Positions 35,352 to 43,682 of a stretch of 64,000 bases of DNA are shown one piece after another (within the stretch, counting starts at the first letter, position 1; every line of letters starts with the position of its first letter). This DNA is from Mycolicibacterium mageritense (GTDB taxonomy: Bacteria > Actinomycetota > Actinomycetes > Mycobacteriales > Mycobacteriaceae): NCBI RefSeq assembly GCF_010727475.1, contig NZ_AP022567.1:2976001-3040000 (forward strand), given 5' to 3'. Made by a program: the position numbers and the translations under genes. Below the pieces are notes generated by a model that made no database searches, was not told where the DNA came from, and worked only from the letters and a program-made list of their open reading frames with translations.

Positions 35352-37318
35352 GACCTTCCCGTCGTCTCTGGTTGGTTCGGCTGGTCGCCGCGCCAGCGGT
35401 AGATGCGGTCCTCGCCGTTGTCGTAGATCTTCTCCCACGACCGCGACTTGTCTAGCGACACTAGCCCGTCGGGCATGACGAACCCGCGCACCACCGGAGT
35501 GCTGGTCAGCACATAGCGGATGTTGAGTGCCTTCACCGCCTCGGCAACCCGCGGATCGGTGTCCGCGTCGTCGGCGTATGCCCAGAAAATGAAGCGGTTA
35601 TACCCGGGGCCCTGTTGCACCGGATAGTCGTAATGGGTCCACAGCGGGTGCAGCCCGCCCACCGCGTACATCCATGCGGTGCCGTCGGTGTTGGCGTTGC
35701 CGATCGTCGTGGTGCGCGCGTCGGGCAGCTCGGACAGGAACGCGAACGCCTCGAGATCCTTGTTGTCGATCATCACCGAGTCGTACTTCTCACCGAACAG
35801 GAACTTGTGTCGCGGAAAGTAGTGCCACGCGAGGCCGACCGTGGTGACCAGCAGCACGCCGGCGGCGGCCCCGCGAACCCAGTTCTCGCGCGTGGTGAGG
35901 CGTCTGAGCAGGGCCGTCACCAATGTCACGAGCCCGACCAACCCGATCGCGGCCATCGTCGCGTAGAGCATCGTGACCACGGCCGACAACCGGCGCGGGT
36001 CGCTGTAGAACAGGTCGCTGAACTTCCCGGTGATCGCGCCGATCGGCCCGCCGAACGGCGCACCCGAATGCACGATCGACACGATCAGCAGCAGCCACAC
36101 CAGCAACGGCCACCACATCTTCTTGATCAGCATGATCAGCCCGCCCGCGGCGGCCAGCGCGATCAGCGCGTACTGGATCGGGAAATCGTTGAGATGACGG
36201 GTGTGCTGCACGATCGCCGCGAACAACGACCGCTTCTTGCCGAGGTGGTTGACGAACGCGTGCCCGACGATGATGTCCGCCTGCTGCAGCACGCCCAGGA
36301 ATTGCGGCAGCAGGATCAGCAGCGTCGGCACCGCGACGACGAGCAGCGTCACGACGTCCGGCACCCGCCCGCGGACGGGCCGCCACAGCACGTCGAACAA
36401 CCACCACGCGCCCACCAGCAGCACCGTCACCACGCCGCCGGTGATGTGCACCGAAAACACTCCGGTGAGCGCCAGCACGGCCAGTGGGATGCGATCGCGG
36501 TGCCGCAGCGTCGAGGCCACCAGGGCGAAGGCCGGCACGGCGATGCCGTACGCCACGAGATTCGGCATGGCGGCCACGTCGAATTCGACGTAGGGCACCG
36601 CGGTGAACGACGCCGCGAGCGCGGCAGCGGTGGCCGCGGCCGTCGCGGTCCGCCATTCGGTCGTGTGCGGGCGCACGATCTTCCAGGTCAGCAGCGCCGC
36701 GCTGAGCGGGAACAGCCAGACCGCTGCGGTGACCGAACTCACGGTGTACGCCGTGGTGGGTGCGGCGCCCGTGAGCTGGCACAGCACTGCCGCCAGGGCG
36801 TGGAACGCCGAAGGATAGTAGAGCCCTTCGTGGGTCTCGACGTTGCGGAGTTCGCCCATGTGGGTGGGTGAGGCCTGGCCCGTGTCGAGGATGTACCGGA
36901 TGGTGTTGGCGTGCCACACCGAGTCCCAGGTGCTCGGGATCGATTGCCAGTGCGCCAACCCGGCCGCGGCCGCCGCGAAGATCAGGATCGCGCCGAGACC
37001 GATGCCTGCAGCGACGAGCATCACAGGGCCTCGCGAGGCCGCCTTGGCCTCGGCGTCGTGATCCCGATAGCGGGCCAGCAGCTTCCTGAAGCCGGCCGCG
37101 ATGCCGCCGACAAATGCTGTGGCAAACAACGCCGTCCACAAGTTCCACGGCACGCCGAGTGCGCCGAACGGGACGATGGCCAGTGCGACTACGCCGTAGG
37201 TCAGCACAGGACCGACAGTCAGCGCCGCGGGCAGAGTTAGCCCGCCAACCCTCGCGATCAACGCCCCGGGAATCACCAGCAACAACAGTGCGATTAGCAC
37301 TCCGAACCCGAAGCTCAC
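35348..37318 (-). CDS. Polytopic membrane protein (Rv3779-like, probable polyprenyl-phosphomannose-related)
   Basis: A 656-residue protein with about 11-13 spans and a C-terminal soluble domain, matching Rv3779 in size and context. Rv3779 has been reported as involved in polyprenyl-phosphomannose synthesis; that role is from memory and weakly transferable. GTG at 37318 starts VSFGFGVLIALLLLVIPGALIARVGG. It heads the operon with bpa, rfbE, glfT1 and rfbD, and diverges from the aminotransferase-fold gene across 123 bp. Confidence 0.82.
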   Translation of the reverse strand: MSFGFGVLIALLLLVIPGALIARVGGLTLPAALTVGPVLTYGVVALAIVPFGALGVPWNLWTALFATAFVGGIAAGFRKLLARYRDHDAEAKAASRGPVMLVAAGIGLGAILIFAAAAAGLAHWQSIPSTWDSVWHANTIRYILDTGQASPTHMGELRNVETHEGLYYPSAFHALAAVLCQLTGAAPTTAYTVSSVTAAVWLFPLSAALLTWKIVRPHTTEWRTATAAATAAALAASFTAVPYVEFDVAAMPNLVAYGIAVPAFALVASTLRHRDRIPLAVLALTGVFSVHITGGVVTVLLVGAWWLFDVLWRPVRGRVPDVVTLLVVAVPTLLILLPQFLGVLQQADIIVGHAFVNHLGKKRSLFAAIVQHTRHLNDFPIQYALIALAAAGGLIMLIKKMWWPLLVWLLLIVSIVHSGAPFGGPIGAITGKFSDLFYSDPRRLSAVVTMLYATMAAIGLVGLVTLVTALLRRLTTRENWVRGAAAGVLLVTTVGLAWHYFPRHKFLFGEKYDSVMIDNKDLEAFAFLSELPDARTTTIGNANTDGTAWMYAVGGLHPLWTHYDYPVQQGPGYNRFIFWAYADDADTDPRVAEAVKALNIRYVLTSTPVVRGFVMPDGLVSLDKSRSWEKIYDNGEDRIYRWRGDQPNQPETTGRS

Positions 37319-37441
37319 TGGACTAGTATGGCTGCCCAGGGCGACCCGGTCCGGCGCGGCCTGTTGGGGGAAACACGCGGTCGGGCGCTCACCCCGATCT
37401 TGTCGGTTTGTGATATTTGCGGACGCTCTAAGGTGGCTGGC

Positions 37442-38638
37442 ATGGCATACGACGTCGCCCGGGTGCGCGGTCTGCACCCATCACTGGGCGATGGGTGGGT
37501 GCATTTCGATGCGCAGAACGGAATGTTGGTTCCGGACGCGGTCGCGACGACTGTTTCCACCGCATTCCGCGGGTCGATGCCCACTCCGGTCGGACCGCAC
37601 CCTTCCGCTCGGCGCAGTGCCGCCGTGCTGGCCGCGGCTCGGCAGGCGGTCGCCGATCTGGTCAACGGCGATCCGCGCGGCGTGGTCCTCGGCCCGGACC
37701 GTGCCCACCTGCTGACGGCGCTCGCCGAAGCCTCGTCGGCCCGCGTGGGGCTGGGCTATGAGGTCGTGGTGACCCGCCTGGACGACGAGGCGAACATCGC
37801 CCCGTGGTTGCGGGCCGCGAATCGCTATGGCGCCAAGGTGAAGTGGGCCGAGGTCGACATCGAGACCGGTGAGCTGCCCGCGTGGCAGTGGGAAGGCCTG
37901 ATCGACAAACCGACCCGGCTCGTGGCGATCGCGTCGGCGTCGTCGACCCTGGGCACCGTCACCGATCTGCGTGAGGTGACCAAGCTGACCCACGAGGTGG
38001 GCGGTCTGGTGGTCGTCGACCACTCGGCGGCGGCGCCGTACCGGCTGTTCGACCTCAACGAGATCGACGCCGATGTCGTGGCGCTCAATGCCGTGGTGTG
38101 GGGCGGTCCGCCGATCGGCGCTCTGGTGTTCCGCGATCCCGCGACCATCGACACACTCGGCTCGGTGTCGCTGAACCCCTATGCCACCGGGCCGGAACGG
38201 CTCGAGGTGGGCGGGCACCAGTTCGGCCTGCTCGCCGGTGTGGTGGCCAGCATCGAGTACCTGTCCAACCTCGATGAGGCCGCGACCGGAACCCGCCGCG
38301 AAAGGCTTTCCGTCTCAACGCAATCCGCGGCCGCCTATATGGGTCGGTTGTTCGACTACCTGCTGTCGTCGCTGCGGTCCCTGCCGCTGGTTATGGTGAT
38401 CGGCAGACCGGAGAACCACATCCCGGTGCTCAGCTTCGCGGTCCGCGACGTGCCCGCCGAGCGGGTCGTACAGCGCCTCGCGGACAACGGCATCCTCGCG
38501 ATCTCCAACGCGAGCTCGCGGGTGCTCGACGTGATCGGCGTCAACGACATCGGTGGTGCGGTCACCGTCGGCCTGTCGCACTACTCGACGACAGCCGAGG
38601 TCGACCAGCTCGTGCGCGCGCTGGCGTCGCTCGGGTAA
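37442..38638 (+). CDS. Class V aminotransferase-fold protein (Rv3778c-like), PLP lysine not seen
   Basis: A 398-residue protein of the cysteine desulfurase/class V aminotransferase fold, equal in length to Rv3778c. The PLP-contacting segment reads LVVVDHSAAAPYRLFDLNEIDAD (shown in family terms as the D-x-A region). Where SufS/NifS proteins have the HK carrying the Schiff-base lysine, this protein has ALNAVVWGGPPIGALVF, with no lysine. It may therefore not be a standard PLP enzyme. ATG at 37442 gives MAYDVARVRGLHP. Confidence 0.83.
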   Translation: MAYDVARVRGLHPSLGDGWVHFDAQNGMLVPDAVATTVSTAFRGSMPTPVGPHPSARRSAAVLAAARQAVADLVNGDPRGVVLGPDRAHLLTALAEASSARVGLGYEVVVTRLDDEANIAPWLRAANRYGAKVKWAEVDIETGELPAWQWEGLIDKPTRLVAIASASSTLGTVTDLREVTKLTHEVGGLVVVDHSAAAPYRLFDLNEIDADVVALNAVVWGGPPIGALVFRDPATIDTLGSVSLNPYATGPERLEVGGHQFGLLAGVVASIEYLSNLDEAATGTRRERLSVSTQSAAAYMGRLFDYLLSSLRSLPLVMVIGRPENHIPVLSFAVRDVPAERVVQRLADNGILAISNASSRVLDVIGVNDIGGAVTVGLSHYSTTAEVDQLVRALASLG

Positions 38639-38647
38639 TTCCCGTTC

Positions 38648-38700
38648 ACTCTGCGTCCACGGCGCAGAAGTACGGGTGCGGCGCGTCGTCAGCGCAGAGT
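38648..38700. terminator. Long-loop hairpin between convergent genes
   Basis: Arms ACTCTGCG (38648-38655) and CGCAGAGT (38693-38700) are perfect 8-bp inverted repeats around 37 bases, filling the 61-bp gap between two convergent genes. They could act as a bidirectional terminator or be a dispersed palindromic repeat. Confidence 0.4.
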
Positions 38701-39671
38701 CAATCGACGGTCAGCAGGATCTTCCCCGACACCTCGCCCGACGCCAGCAGCTCCTGGCCCTGCTGGGCCTGCGTGATGGGCAGCTCTGCGCCGATGATCG
38801 GTTTCACCCGTCCGTCGGCGAACATGGGCCACACGTGCTCGGTCACCTGGCGCACGATCTCTGCCTTGCCGCCCGGGCCGTCGACGGGCCGGGACCGCAG
38901 GGCCGTGCCGATCACGCCGGCGCGCTTGCCGATCAGCTTGCCGATGTTGAGGTCGCCCTTCACGCCGCCCTGCATGCCGATGATCACGACCCGCCCGCCG
39001 TCGGCAAGGGCGTCGACGTTGCGATCCAGGTACGCCGCACCCATGATGTCGAGGATCACGTCGGCGCCGCCCTCCGCGCGCATCCGTTCGACGAAATCCT
39101 CGTCGCGATAGTTGATCGTGATGTCGGCGCCGAGGTCTCGACACAGCTCGAGTTTGTCGGCCGAGCCGGCCGTCACCGCAACTCGTGCGCCAAGCGCCCG
39201 CGCGACCTGGATGGCGTGCGTGCCGATGCCGCTGCCGCCGCCGTGCAACAGAACCAGCTGTCCGTCGGCTAAATCTGCCGTCATCACCAGGTTCGACCAC
39301 ACCGTGCACGCCACCTCTGGCAGTCCCGCGGCATGGGTCAGGCTGACCTGATCGGGCACCGGAAGCACTTGGGCCGCAGGCACCGCCACGTACTCGGCAT
39401 AGCCGCCACCGGCAAGCAGCGCACAAACCTGCTGTCCCACCGACCATCCGGTAACGCCGTCGCCGAGTGCCGCGATAGTCCCGGAAACTTCCAGACCCAA
39501 GATGTCGCTCGCCCCCGGCGGGGGCGGGTACTTGCCCGCCGCTTGCAGCAAGTCCGCGCGGTTGATCCCGGCCGCCCTCACGCGGATCAGAACCTCTCCG
39601 TTTGCGGGTGAAATATCAGCAACGTTTTCCCAGGTCAGCGGGCCGTCTGCGGCCGCGACAATTGCATGCAT
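38700..39671 (-). CDS. NAD(P)H quinone oxidoreductase (zeta-crystallin type MDR)
   Basis: A 323-residue medium-chain reductase without catalytic zinc. GINRADLLQAAGKYPPPPGASDILGLEVSG and LLHGGGSGIGTHAIQVARALGA identify the QOR/PIG3-like group and its nucleotide-binding domain. Probably reduces quinones or enones with NADPH. Syntenic with Rv3777. It diverges from the marR gene 66 bp away, which may regulate it. Confidence 0.88.
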   Translation of the reverse strand: MHAIVAAADGPLTWENVADISPANGEVLIRVRAAGINRADLLQAAGKYPPPPGASDILGLEVSGTIAALGDGVTGWSVGQQVCALLAGGGYAEYVAVPAAQVLPVPDQVSLTHAAGLPEVACTVWSNLVMTADLADGQLVLLHGGGSGIGTHAIQVARALGARVAVTAGSADKLELCRDLGADITINYRDEDFVERMRAEGGADVILDIMGAAYLDRNVDALADGGRVVIIGMQGGVKGDLNIGKLIGKRAGVIGTALRSRPVDGPGGKAEIVRQVTEHVWPMFADGRVKPIIGAELPITQAQQGQELLASGEVSGKILLTVD

Positions 39672-39737
39672 TTTGACAACGGTACAACCTGTCGATTTCT
39701 CTTCCCAGCAATACTGACGTCACTTACGATTGCGCCC

Positions 39738-40250
39738 ATGTCAGGCATGATTGCCGGGCGCACGGCAGGAGATATGCCGGGCCTGGATATCGCCGAAGAG
39801 AGGTCTTGGCAGAACTACCTCGATTCGGCACTTCGGTTGTACGCGACCCTCAACCGGTCGCTGGTGGACGCACATCACCTGACGCTCAATGATGTGCGCC
39901 TGCTGGACATGTTGGACAAGTCGCCCACCGGCGCGGCCCGGATGGGTGACTTGGCCGAACGTCTCATGTCCTTGCCAAGCCGAGTCACCCGGCAGATCCG
40001 CCGCCTGGAAGTTCAGAATCTGGTCACGCGATGTGCGAGCCCCGACGACGGCCGCGGCGTCATCGCCACGATCACCGACGAGGGCCGAGAGGCTGTCCGC
40101 GGAGCCATGGTGACCTACGGTCGCGGCGTCCGGGCACACTTCCTCGGCCGGCTGTCGCGCCCGCAGATCGCCGCGATGGGCGAGAACTGCCGGCGCATAA
40201 GCGTCGGTTTGCAGAACGGATCGCCTCCCGCCAAGATCGGCCGCGTGTGA
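39738..40250 (+). CDS. MarR-family transcriptional regulator
   Basis: A 170-residue winged-helix regulator. The DNA-binding domain includes LTLNDVRLLDMLDKSPTGAARMGDLAERLMSLPSRVTRQIRRLEVQNLVTRCASPDDGRG (in family terms), ending in the wing DDGRGVIATITDEGRE. ATG at 39738 gives MSGMIAGRTAG. It is divergent from the quinone oxidoreductase and ends 19 bp before tRNA-Ser. Confidence 0.87.
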   Translation: MSGMIAGRTAGDMPGLDIAEERSWQNYLDSALRLYATLNRSLVDAHHLTLNDVRLLDMLDKSPTGAARMGDLAERLMSLPSRVTRQIRRLEVQNLVTRCASPDDGRGVIATITDEGREAVRGAMVTYGRGVRAHFLGRLSRPQIAAMGENCRRISVGLQNGSPPAKIGRV

Positions 40251-40269
40251 ACCACGTACTCTTGTCGGC

Positions 40270-40356
40270 GGTGGCGTGGCAGAGCGGCCTAATGCACTCG
40301 CCTTGAAAGCGAGAGGTGTCTAACAGCACCCGCAGGTTCAAATCCTGTCGCCACCG
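40270..40356 (+). tRNA. tRNA-Ser (anticodon UGA)
   Basis: 87-nt class II tRNA. Acceptor arms GGTGGCG (40270-40276) and CGCCACC (40349-40355), discriminator G40356, anticodon stem CTCGC (40297-40301)/GCGAG (40309-40313), loop CTTGAAA with anticodon TGA at 40304-40306, a long variable arm and T-loop GGTTCAAATCC. Its 3' end is intact at the left border of the integrated element. Confidence 0.95.
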
Positions 40357-40540
40357 CAGGTCAGGGGCGGTATTTGGACGTAATACCAACGTCTGAGTGC
40401 CGCCCCTGATGCCCTCAGATGTCACAGGATGTCACAACTCCCAGGAACTCCTACACGCTGACCTGCTGTCACGTCCCCTGGATGCAGGCAGCCTGATGTC
40501 ACCACGACCCGTGACATCGGGGAGCGGGGAGGTAATGCAG
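40354..40540. other. Left attachment region with candidate integrase arm sites
   Basis: The 194-bp gap between tRNA-Ser and int. A hairpin with arms CAGGGGCGG (40362-40370) and CCGCCCCTG (40400-40408) follows the tRNA and may also terminate it. GATGTCAC occurs at 40418, 40428 and 40495 and inverted as GTGACATC at 40511-40518; the first two are exactly 10 bp apart. These look like arm-type binding sites for the integrase or excisionase. GCAGGTCA occurs at 40356-40363 and inverted at 40459-40466. Confidence 0.6.
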
Positions 40541-40550
40541 GAGCGGTGAT

Positions 40551-41753
40551 CTACTCCGCTGCGGCGGTCGGCTTCTTGCCGTATAGCCCGTCGAAGGTGG
40601 TCGCGGCAGCTTCGATTGCCTGCTTCTGCGCGTGTGCGTACACACGCATCGTCACGTCACCGTTCGCGTGCCCCAGCCACGCCGCGACCACCGCCAGGGG
40701 AGCGCCTTCGAGTAGCAGCAGTGTGGCAGCGGTGTGCCGTCCGCCGTGAAGAACGATGGGATCAAGCCCAGCATCGGCGACAGCACGGTTCCAGTGGTTG
40801 TTCGTCGTCTTCGGGGAGAACCGTGTGCCGTCAGGCTTGAAGAACACATGTCCATCCTTGTCCCCTCGCCACGCTGAGCCAGACGCGAGGCGCTCACGTG
40901 TCCATCGCGCGCGAGCCCGACGCAGTACATCCACGGCGTGATCGGGCAGTGGCAGGTCGCGAGTGGATTCCTCGGTCTTGGTGCGATCCTTGTCCTGCAC
41001 GCCCTTGCTGGTGGACACCACAGTGTGCGCGACCCTCAGCGTCCGCGCGTCAAGGTCAACGTGCGACCACCGCAGCCCGATAATCTCCGAACGCCGCATA
41101 CCCAGGAGCGCCAGCATCACGAGCACCTCGTCCTCGGTGCCCTTCACGTGATCAAGGAGCTGCTGCCCCTGCTCTGCGGTCAGCGTATTGCGGACAGGCG
41201 CTTTCGGCGTCTTGGTGTCCTCACGCCTCACGTTCTTCACCAGGAGGGCGGGATTTCGAGCTAGAACGCCTTGCCCCACAAGGTCATCCATCAGAGAGCG
41301 TGTGCGTGCGAGGAACGGGTTAATACTTGTAGCCGCCCACGCGCCGCGTGGGGTGTCCCCGTTGATGAGCGCCTCAACGAGCCACTCTATGTCCGCTTTC
41401 GTGAGACTCTGTATAGGGCGGTCGCCGAACTGCTCAACCAACGGGCGAAGCGCGGCGGTGTAGGCGTCCCGTGTCGTCTGCTCGATGCGCTGCGAACGGA
41501 GCCACGCCTCCACAGCGGCTTTCACGGTGAGCTTGTTCGGCGCGACATGCAGCCCCCGCGCCTGATCCCCGAGTAGTGGGTCTAGGAATGCCCGCGCGGC
41601 GGTCTCAGTGGTGAAGCGGCGGCGGGACTGCTTCCGCTTTCCACCCTTCCGCCCAATGTCCACGACGACCTCATATCGGATTACGTCCCGTCCCTTGGCG
41701 TCGGTGCCGATGACACGTTTCTTGATCTGCGGCGGGAGCTGTTGCCGTGCCAT
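40551..41753 (-). CDS. int: Tyrosine site-specific integrase
   Basis: A 400-residue tyrosine recombinase. An arm-binding N-terminal domain (residues 1-75) and SAM-like core-binding domain (about 76-165) precede the catalytic domain. Catalytic residues by count are Arg220 (GMRRSEIIGLRW), His336 and Arg339 (LHGGRH), His362 (WLGHAN) and the nucleophile Tyr372 (VYAHA). It would integrate and excise the element at tRNA-Ser. ATG at 41753 lies 2 bp after the stop of the upstream helix-turn-helix gene, so the two are co-expressed. Confidence 0.95.
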   Translation of the reverse strand: MARQQLPPQIKKRVIGTDAKGRDVIRYEVVVDIGRKGGKRKQSRRRFTTETAARAFLDPLLGDQARGLHVAPNKLTVKAAVEAWLRSQRIEQTTRDAYTAALRPLVEQFGDRPIQSLTKADIEWLVEALINGDTPRGAWAATSINPFLARTRSLMDDLVGQGVLARNPALLVKNVRREDTKTPKAPVRNTLTAEQGQQLLDHVKGTEDEVLVMLALLGMRRSEIIGLRWSHVDLDARTLRVAHTVVSTSKGVQDKDRTKTEESTRDLPLPDHAVDVLRRARARWTRERLASGSAWRGDKDGHVFFKPDGTRFSPKTTNNHWNRAVADAGLDPIVLHGGRHTAATLLLLEGAPLAVVAAWLGHANGDVTMRVYAHAQKQAIEAAATTFDGLYGKKPTAAAE

Positions 41754-41755
41754 GG

Positions 41756-42175
41756 TCAGTCCTTCCAGAGCCAGCGAGGCAGTGCCCCGCGTCGGAATGT
41801 CTCGATGTCGTGCTCATCATTCGTGCTGTTCAGAGGGGTGTCCCCGCGCACCCAGTCCACGAGATGGTGAAGGCTCACCTCGGGCGTCCCCGTGAGAGCG
41901 ACCGCCTCGTCTGGGTCGGGCTGTGGGTCGTCGCGCTGCACAGGAATCAGGAACGTGACGGGGGCAATGCCCAACGCGGCGGATAGCGCGGTCAGGTCGT
42001 CCACAGTGACACGACGGTCGCCGCGCTCGATTTCCGAGAGCGTCGAGTGGCTCATCGGATGCCCTGCTTCGGTCATAGCCACCGAGAGCTGCCGCAGGCT
42101 CAGATGACGCTCGCCACGCACCATACGCAGGATGTATGCCACCGCCCACGAGGTCTTGCCGAGGTCGCGTATCAC
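41756..42175 (-). CDS. Xre-type helix-turn-helix repressor
   Basis: A 139-residue protein with an N-terminal Xre/Cro DNA-binding domain (LSLRQLSVAMTEAGHPMSHSTLSEIERGDRRVTVDDLTALSAALGI, in family terms) and an acidic unannotated C-terminal half. GTG at 42175 gives VIRDLGKTSWAVAYILRMVRGE; the frame stays open upstream but crosses palindromic operators. It is divergent from the excisionase gene and upstream of int, the position of the element's master repressor. Confidence 0.78.
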   Translation of the reverse strand: MIRDLGKTSWAVAYILRMVRGERHLSLRQLSVAMTEAGHPMSHSTLSEIERGDRRVTVDDLTALSAALGIAPVTFLIPVQRDDPQPDPDEAVALTGTPEVSLHHLVDWVRGDTPLNSTNDEHDIETFRRGALPRWLWKD

Positions 42176-42182
42176 ACCCGCA

Positions 42183-42267
42183 GTATGGCATGCCGTACGG
42201 CATATACGGAAGTTCTGGACGTTCTGTATGGAAATTCCTTCCATGATGGGCGTTCTTGTGTTAGCGT
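42183..42267. promoter_or_regulatory. Operator/promoter region between repressor-int and xis
   Basis: Three symmetric sites: GTATGGCATGCCGTAC (42183-42198, one mismatched pair), the overlapping perfect 14-bp palindrome ATGCCGTACGGCAT (42190-42203), and ATGGAA-N5-TTCCAT (42228-42244). A weak plus-strand promoter, TTCCAT-N17-TAGCGT (42239-42267), would drive xis. TATACGGAAGTTC (42203-42215) recurs with one change at 50123-50135. Position suggests autorepression by the Xre protein. Confidence 0.65.
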
Positions 42268-42320
42268 ATGGGAAAGCCAGACAGTCTGGACGGAAATACC
42301 GCCGCTTGAAAGGGGCGACC

Positions 42321-42557
42321 ATGAGCCTGGAACAGGCAATCGAGGAAGAAGTGGCGCGTCGCGTCGCTGAGCGGCTCGCAGAGGCGGATGTAGCTCCCCG
42401 CGTCTACACCGTCAATGAGGCAGCCGCCGCGCTGAAGGTGAGCCGTTCGACGGTGTACAAGATGCTCGCTGACGGTGAGATTCAGAAGGCTCCTCTGACC
42501 CGTCGTGTGCTCATCCCCGCCGATCAGGTGTCACGCCAGCTCGGAGTCCCCGCGTGA
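42321..42557 (+). CDS. Excisionase-like MerR/HTH_17 protein
   Basis: A 78-residue protein with a MerR-like helix-turn-helix typical of actinobacterial excisionases: VYTVNEAAAALKVSRSTVYKMLADGEIQKAPLTRRVLIPADQV (family motif from YTVNEAA to VLIPADQV). The charged N-terminal helix EEEVARRVAERLAEA may dimerise. It would direct excision with the integrase. Follows AAAGGGG; overlaps the next gene as GTGA. Confidence 0.8.
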   Translation: MSLEQAIEEEVARRVAERLAEADVAPRVYTVNEAAAALKVSRSTVYKMLADGEIQKAPLTRRVLIPADQVSRQLGVPA

Positions 42558-42931
42558 CCATCACCGCCCTCGTCATCCCCGCCACCAGCGCGCCGTTCAT
42601 GGTCGAGTTGCCGAAGTCAGACCCTGCCGCCGCGCTGCGAACGGTGGTCGGCGGGTGGATTGAAGGTGTCTACGGCACCACCCGCGCGGGTGAGCCCGTC
42701 ACGATCTACATCAACGAGGACGGCAAGGGACGCGGACTACCTGCTAACGCCACCGCAACACTGCTCTGGCGATACCTCAACCAAGGCACCGTGATTGCCG
42801 ATGAGTTGGTCGGCACGGCGGTAGTCCTGGGCGCTTCGGGCTGCGACGAGGCGGACATCCCCGCTGACGCGATGCATGCCGCTCTGGCGCTGCACAGGGC
42901 ACTGAGCGAGGTGCCGCTGAACCTGACGTAG
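42554..42931 (+). CDS. DUF3846-family protein
   Basis: A 125-residue protein recognised as DUF3846-like by VVGGWIEGVYG...TIYINEDGKGRGLPANATATLLW and the closing GTAVVLG segment; this domain is common in phage and plasmid genomes. Function unknown. GTG at 42554 overlaps the xis stop, so they are translationally coupled. Confidence 0.7.
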   Translation: MTITALVIPATSAPFMVELPKSDPAAALRTVVGGWIEGVYGTTRAGEPVTIYINEDGKGRGLPANATATLLWRYLNQGTVIADELVGTAVVLGASGCDEADIPADAMHAALALHRALSEVPLNLT

Positions 42932-42960
42932 GGAGGGTGCCCGCGACCATCGGCGCGGCG

Positions 42961-42984
42961 CTGGGTTCAAGCCCCAGGCATCCA
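42961..42984 (+). other. tRNA T-arm-like fragment
   Basis: CTGGG-TTCAAGC-CCCAG (42961-42977) has the exact form of a tRNA T-arm and is followed by GCATCCA, which would be the 3' acceptor strand. No matching 5' acceptor, D-arm or anticodon arm is present upstream, so it is not a complete tRNA. It may be a vestigial attachment site or coincidence. It lies in the 114-bp gap 42,932-43,045. Confidence 0.35.
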
Positions 42985-43045
42985 CGGGAGCAGTTACACC
43001 GCTGCTGTCATCAACGAAATACCAACCAAACAAAGGAAATACACC

Positions 43046-43504
43046 GTGACCGACACCAACGAGGAATTATTCGCGGAAACACTGGATGAGAGCGTGGCGC
43101 GCAGCAACGCGGTAGGTGACCACGCCTGCAGAATCCGCGTGAAAGCCCTGAAGGGGTATCCCACTACGTCCACACCCAAGGAGGTGCGCACAGCGGCGGG
43201 AGAGGCGGCATATGAAGCAGCCGCCGCCGTGTTCACTGCAGCGGCATCTCGGTTCATAGCTGAGGCAAGCGCCGATGAGACGCTTCGCGTGGAGTACGAG
43301 TTCGTGGCAGACCCTGCACACGATGACGAGCTAATCGAACTCAGGCAGGGACTCTGCATCCAGCGAGGTGTGCTGCGCTGGGAGGAGATTGAGCGAGCGC
43401 GTCGGACGTTGTTTCCCCAGTGGCTCAAGGCACATCCAGAGGTGAGAGAGGAGGCGCTGACCCGCGCCACCGAAGCCGCTGCCCGAGCCGTCGCCACATC
43501 CTGA
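43046..43504 (+). CDS. Hypothetical protein, helical
   Basis: A 152-residue, mostly helical and alanine/glutamate-rich protein (AAGEAAYEAAAAVFTAAASRFIAEA; ALTRATEAAARAVATS). No family recognised. GTG at 43046 lies behind the leader TCAACGAAATACCAACC (43011-43027) and AAAGGAAA, a leader shared with the gene at 45545. Fits a small regulator or accessory protein of the element; nothing more can be said. Confidence 0.65.
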   Translation: MTDTNEELFAETLDESVARSNAVGDHACRIRVKALKGYPTTSTPKEVRTAAGEAAYEAAAAVFTAAASRFIAEASADETLRVEYEFVADPAHDDELIELRQGLCIQRGVLRWEEIERARRTLFPQWLKAHPEVREEALTRATEAAARAVATS

Positions 43505-43682
43505 CCAGGAGGACGCTGCCGAACCTAACGCGTTGCGGCACAGGGATTCATGACCCCAGCGTCCACGAACAGCGGACATAGACCACCCGCTGCGGAGCCG
43601 TCGCCATCGACGGGCACCACCTCCGACCAACTGAACAACCCTGCGCAAGGAGCGTGGGGACTGAACACCGTGGAGGTGGACG

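Noticed and set aside
42932..42990. Complete tRNA gene
   Set aside because: Only a T-arm and a possible 3' acceptor strand can be drawn; no matching 5' acceptor, D-arm or anticodon arm.
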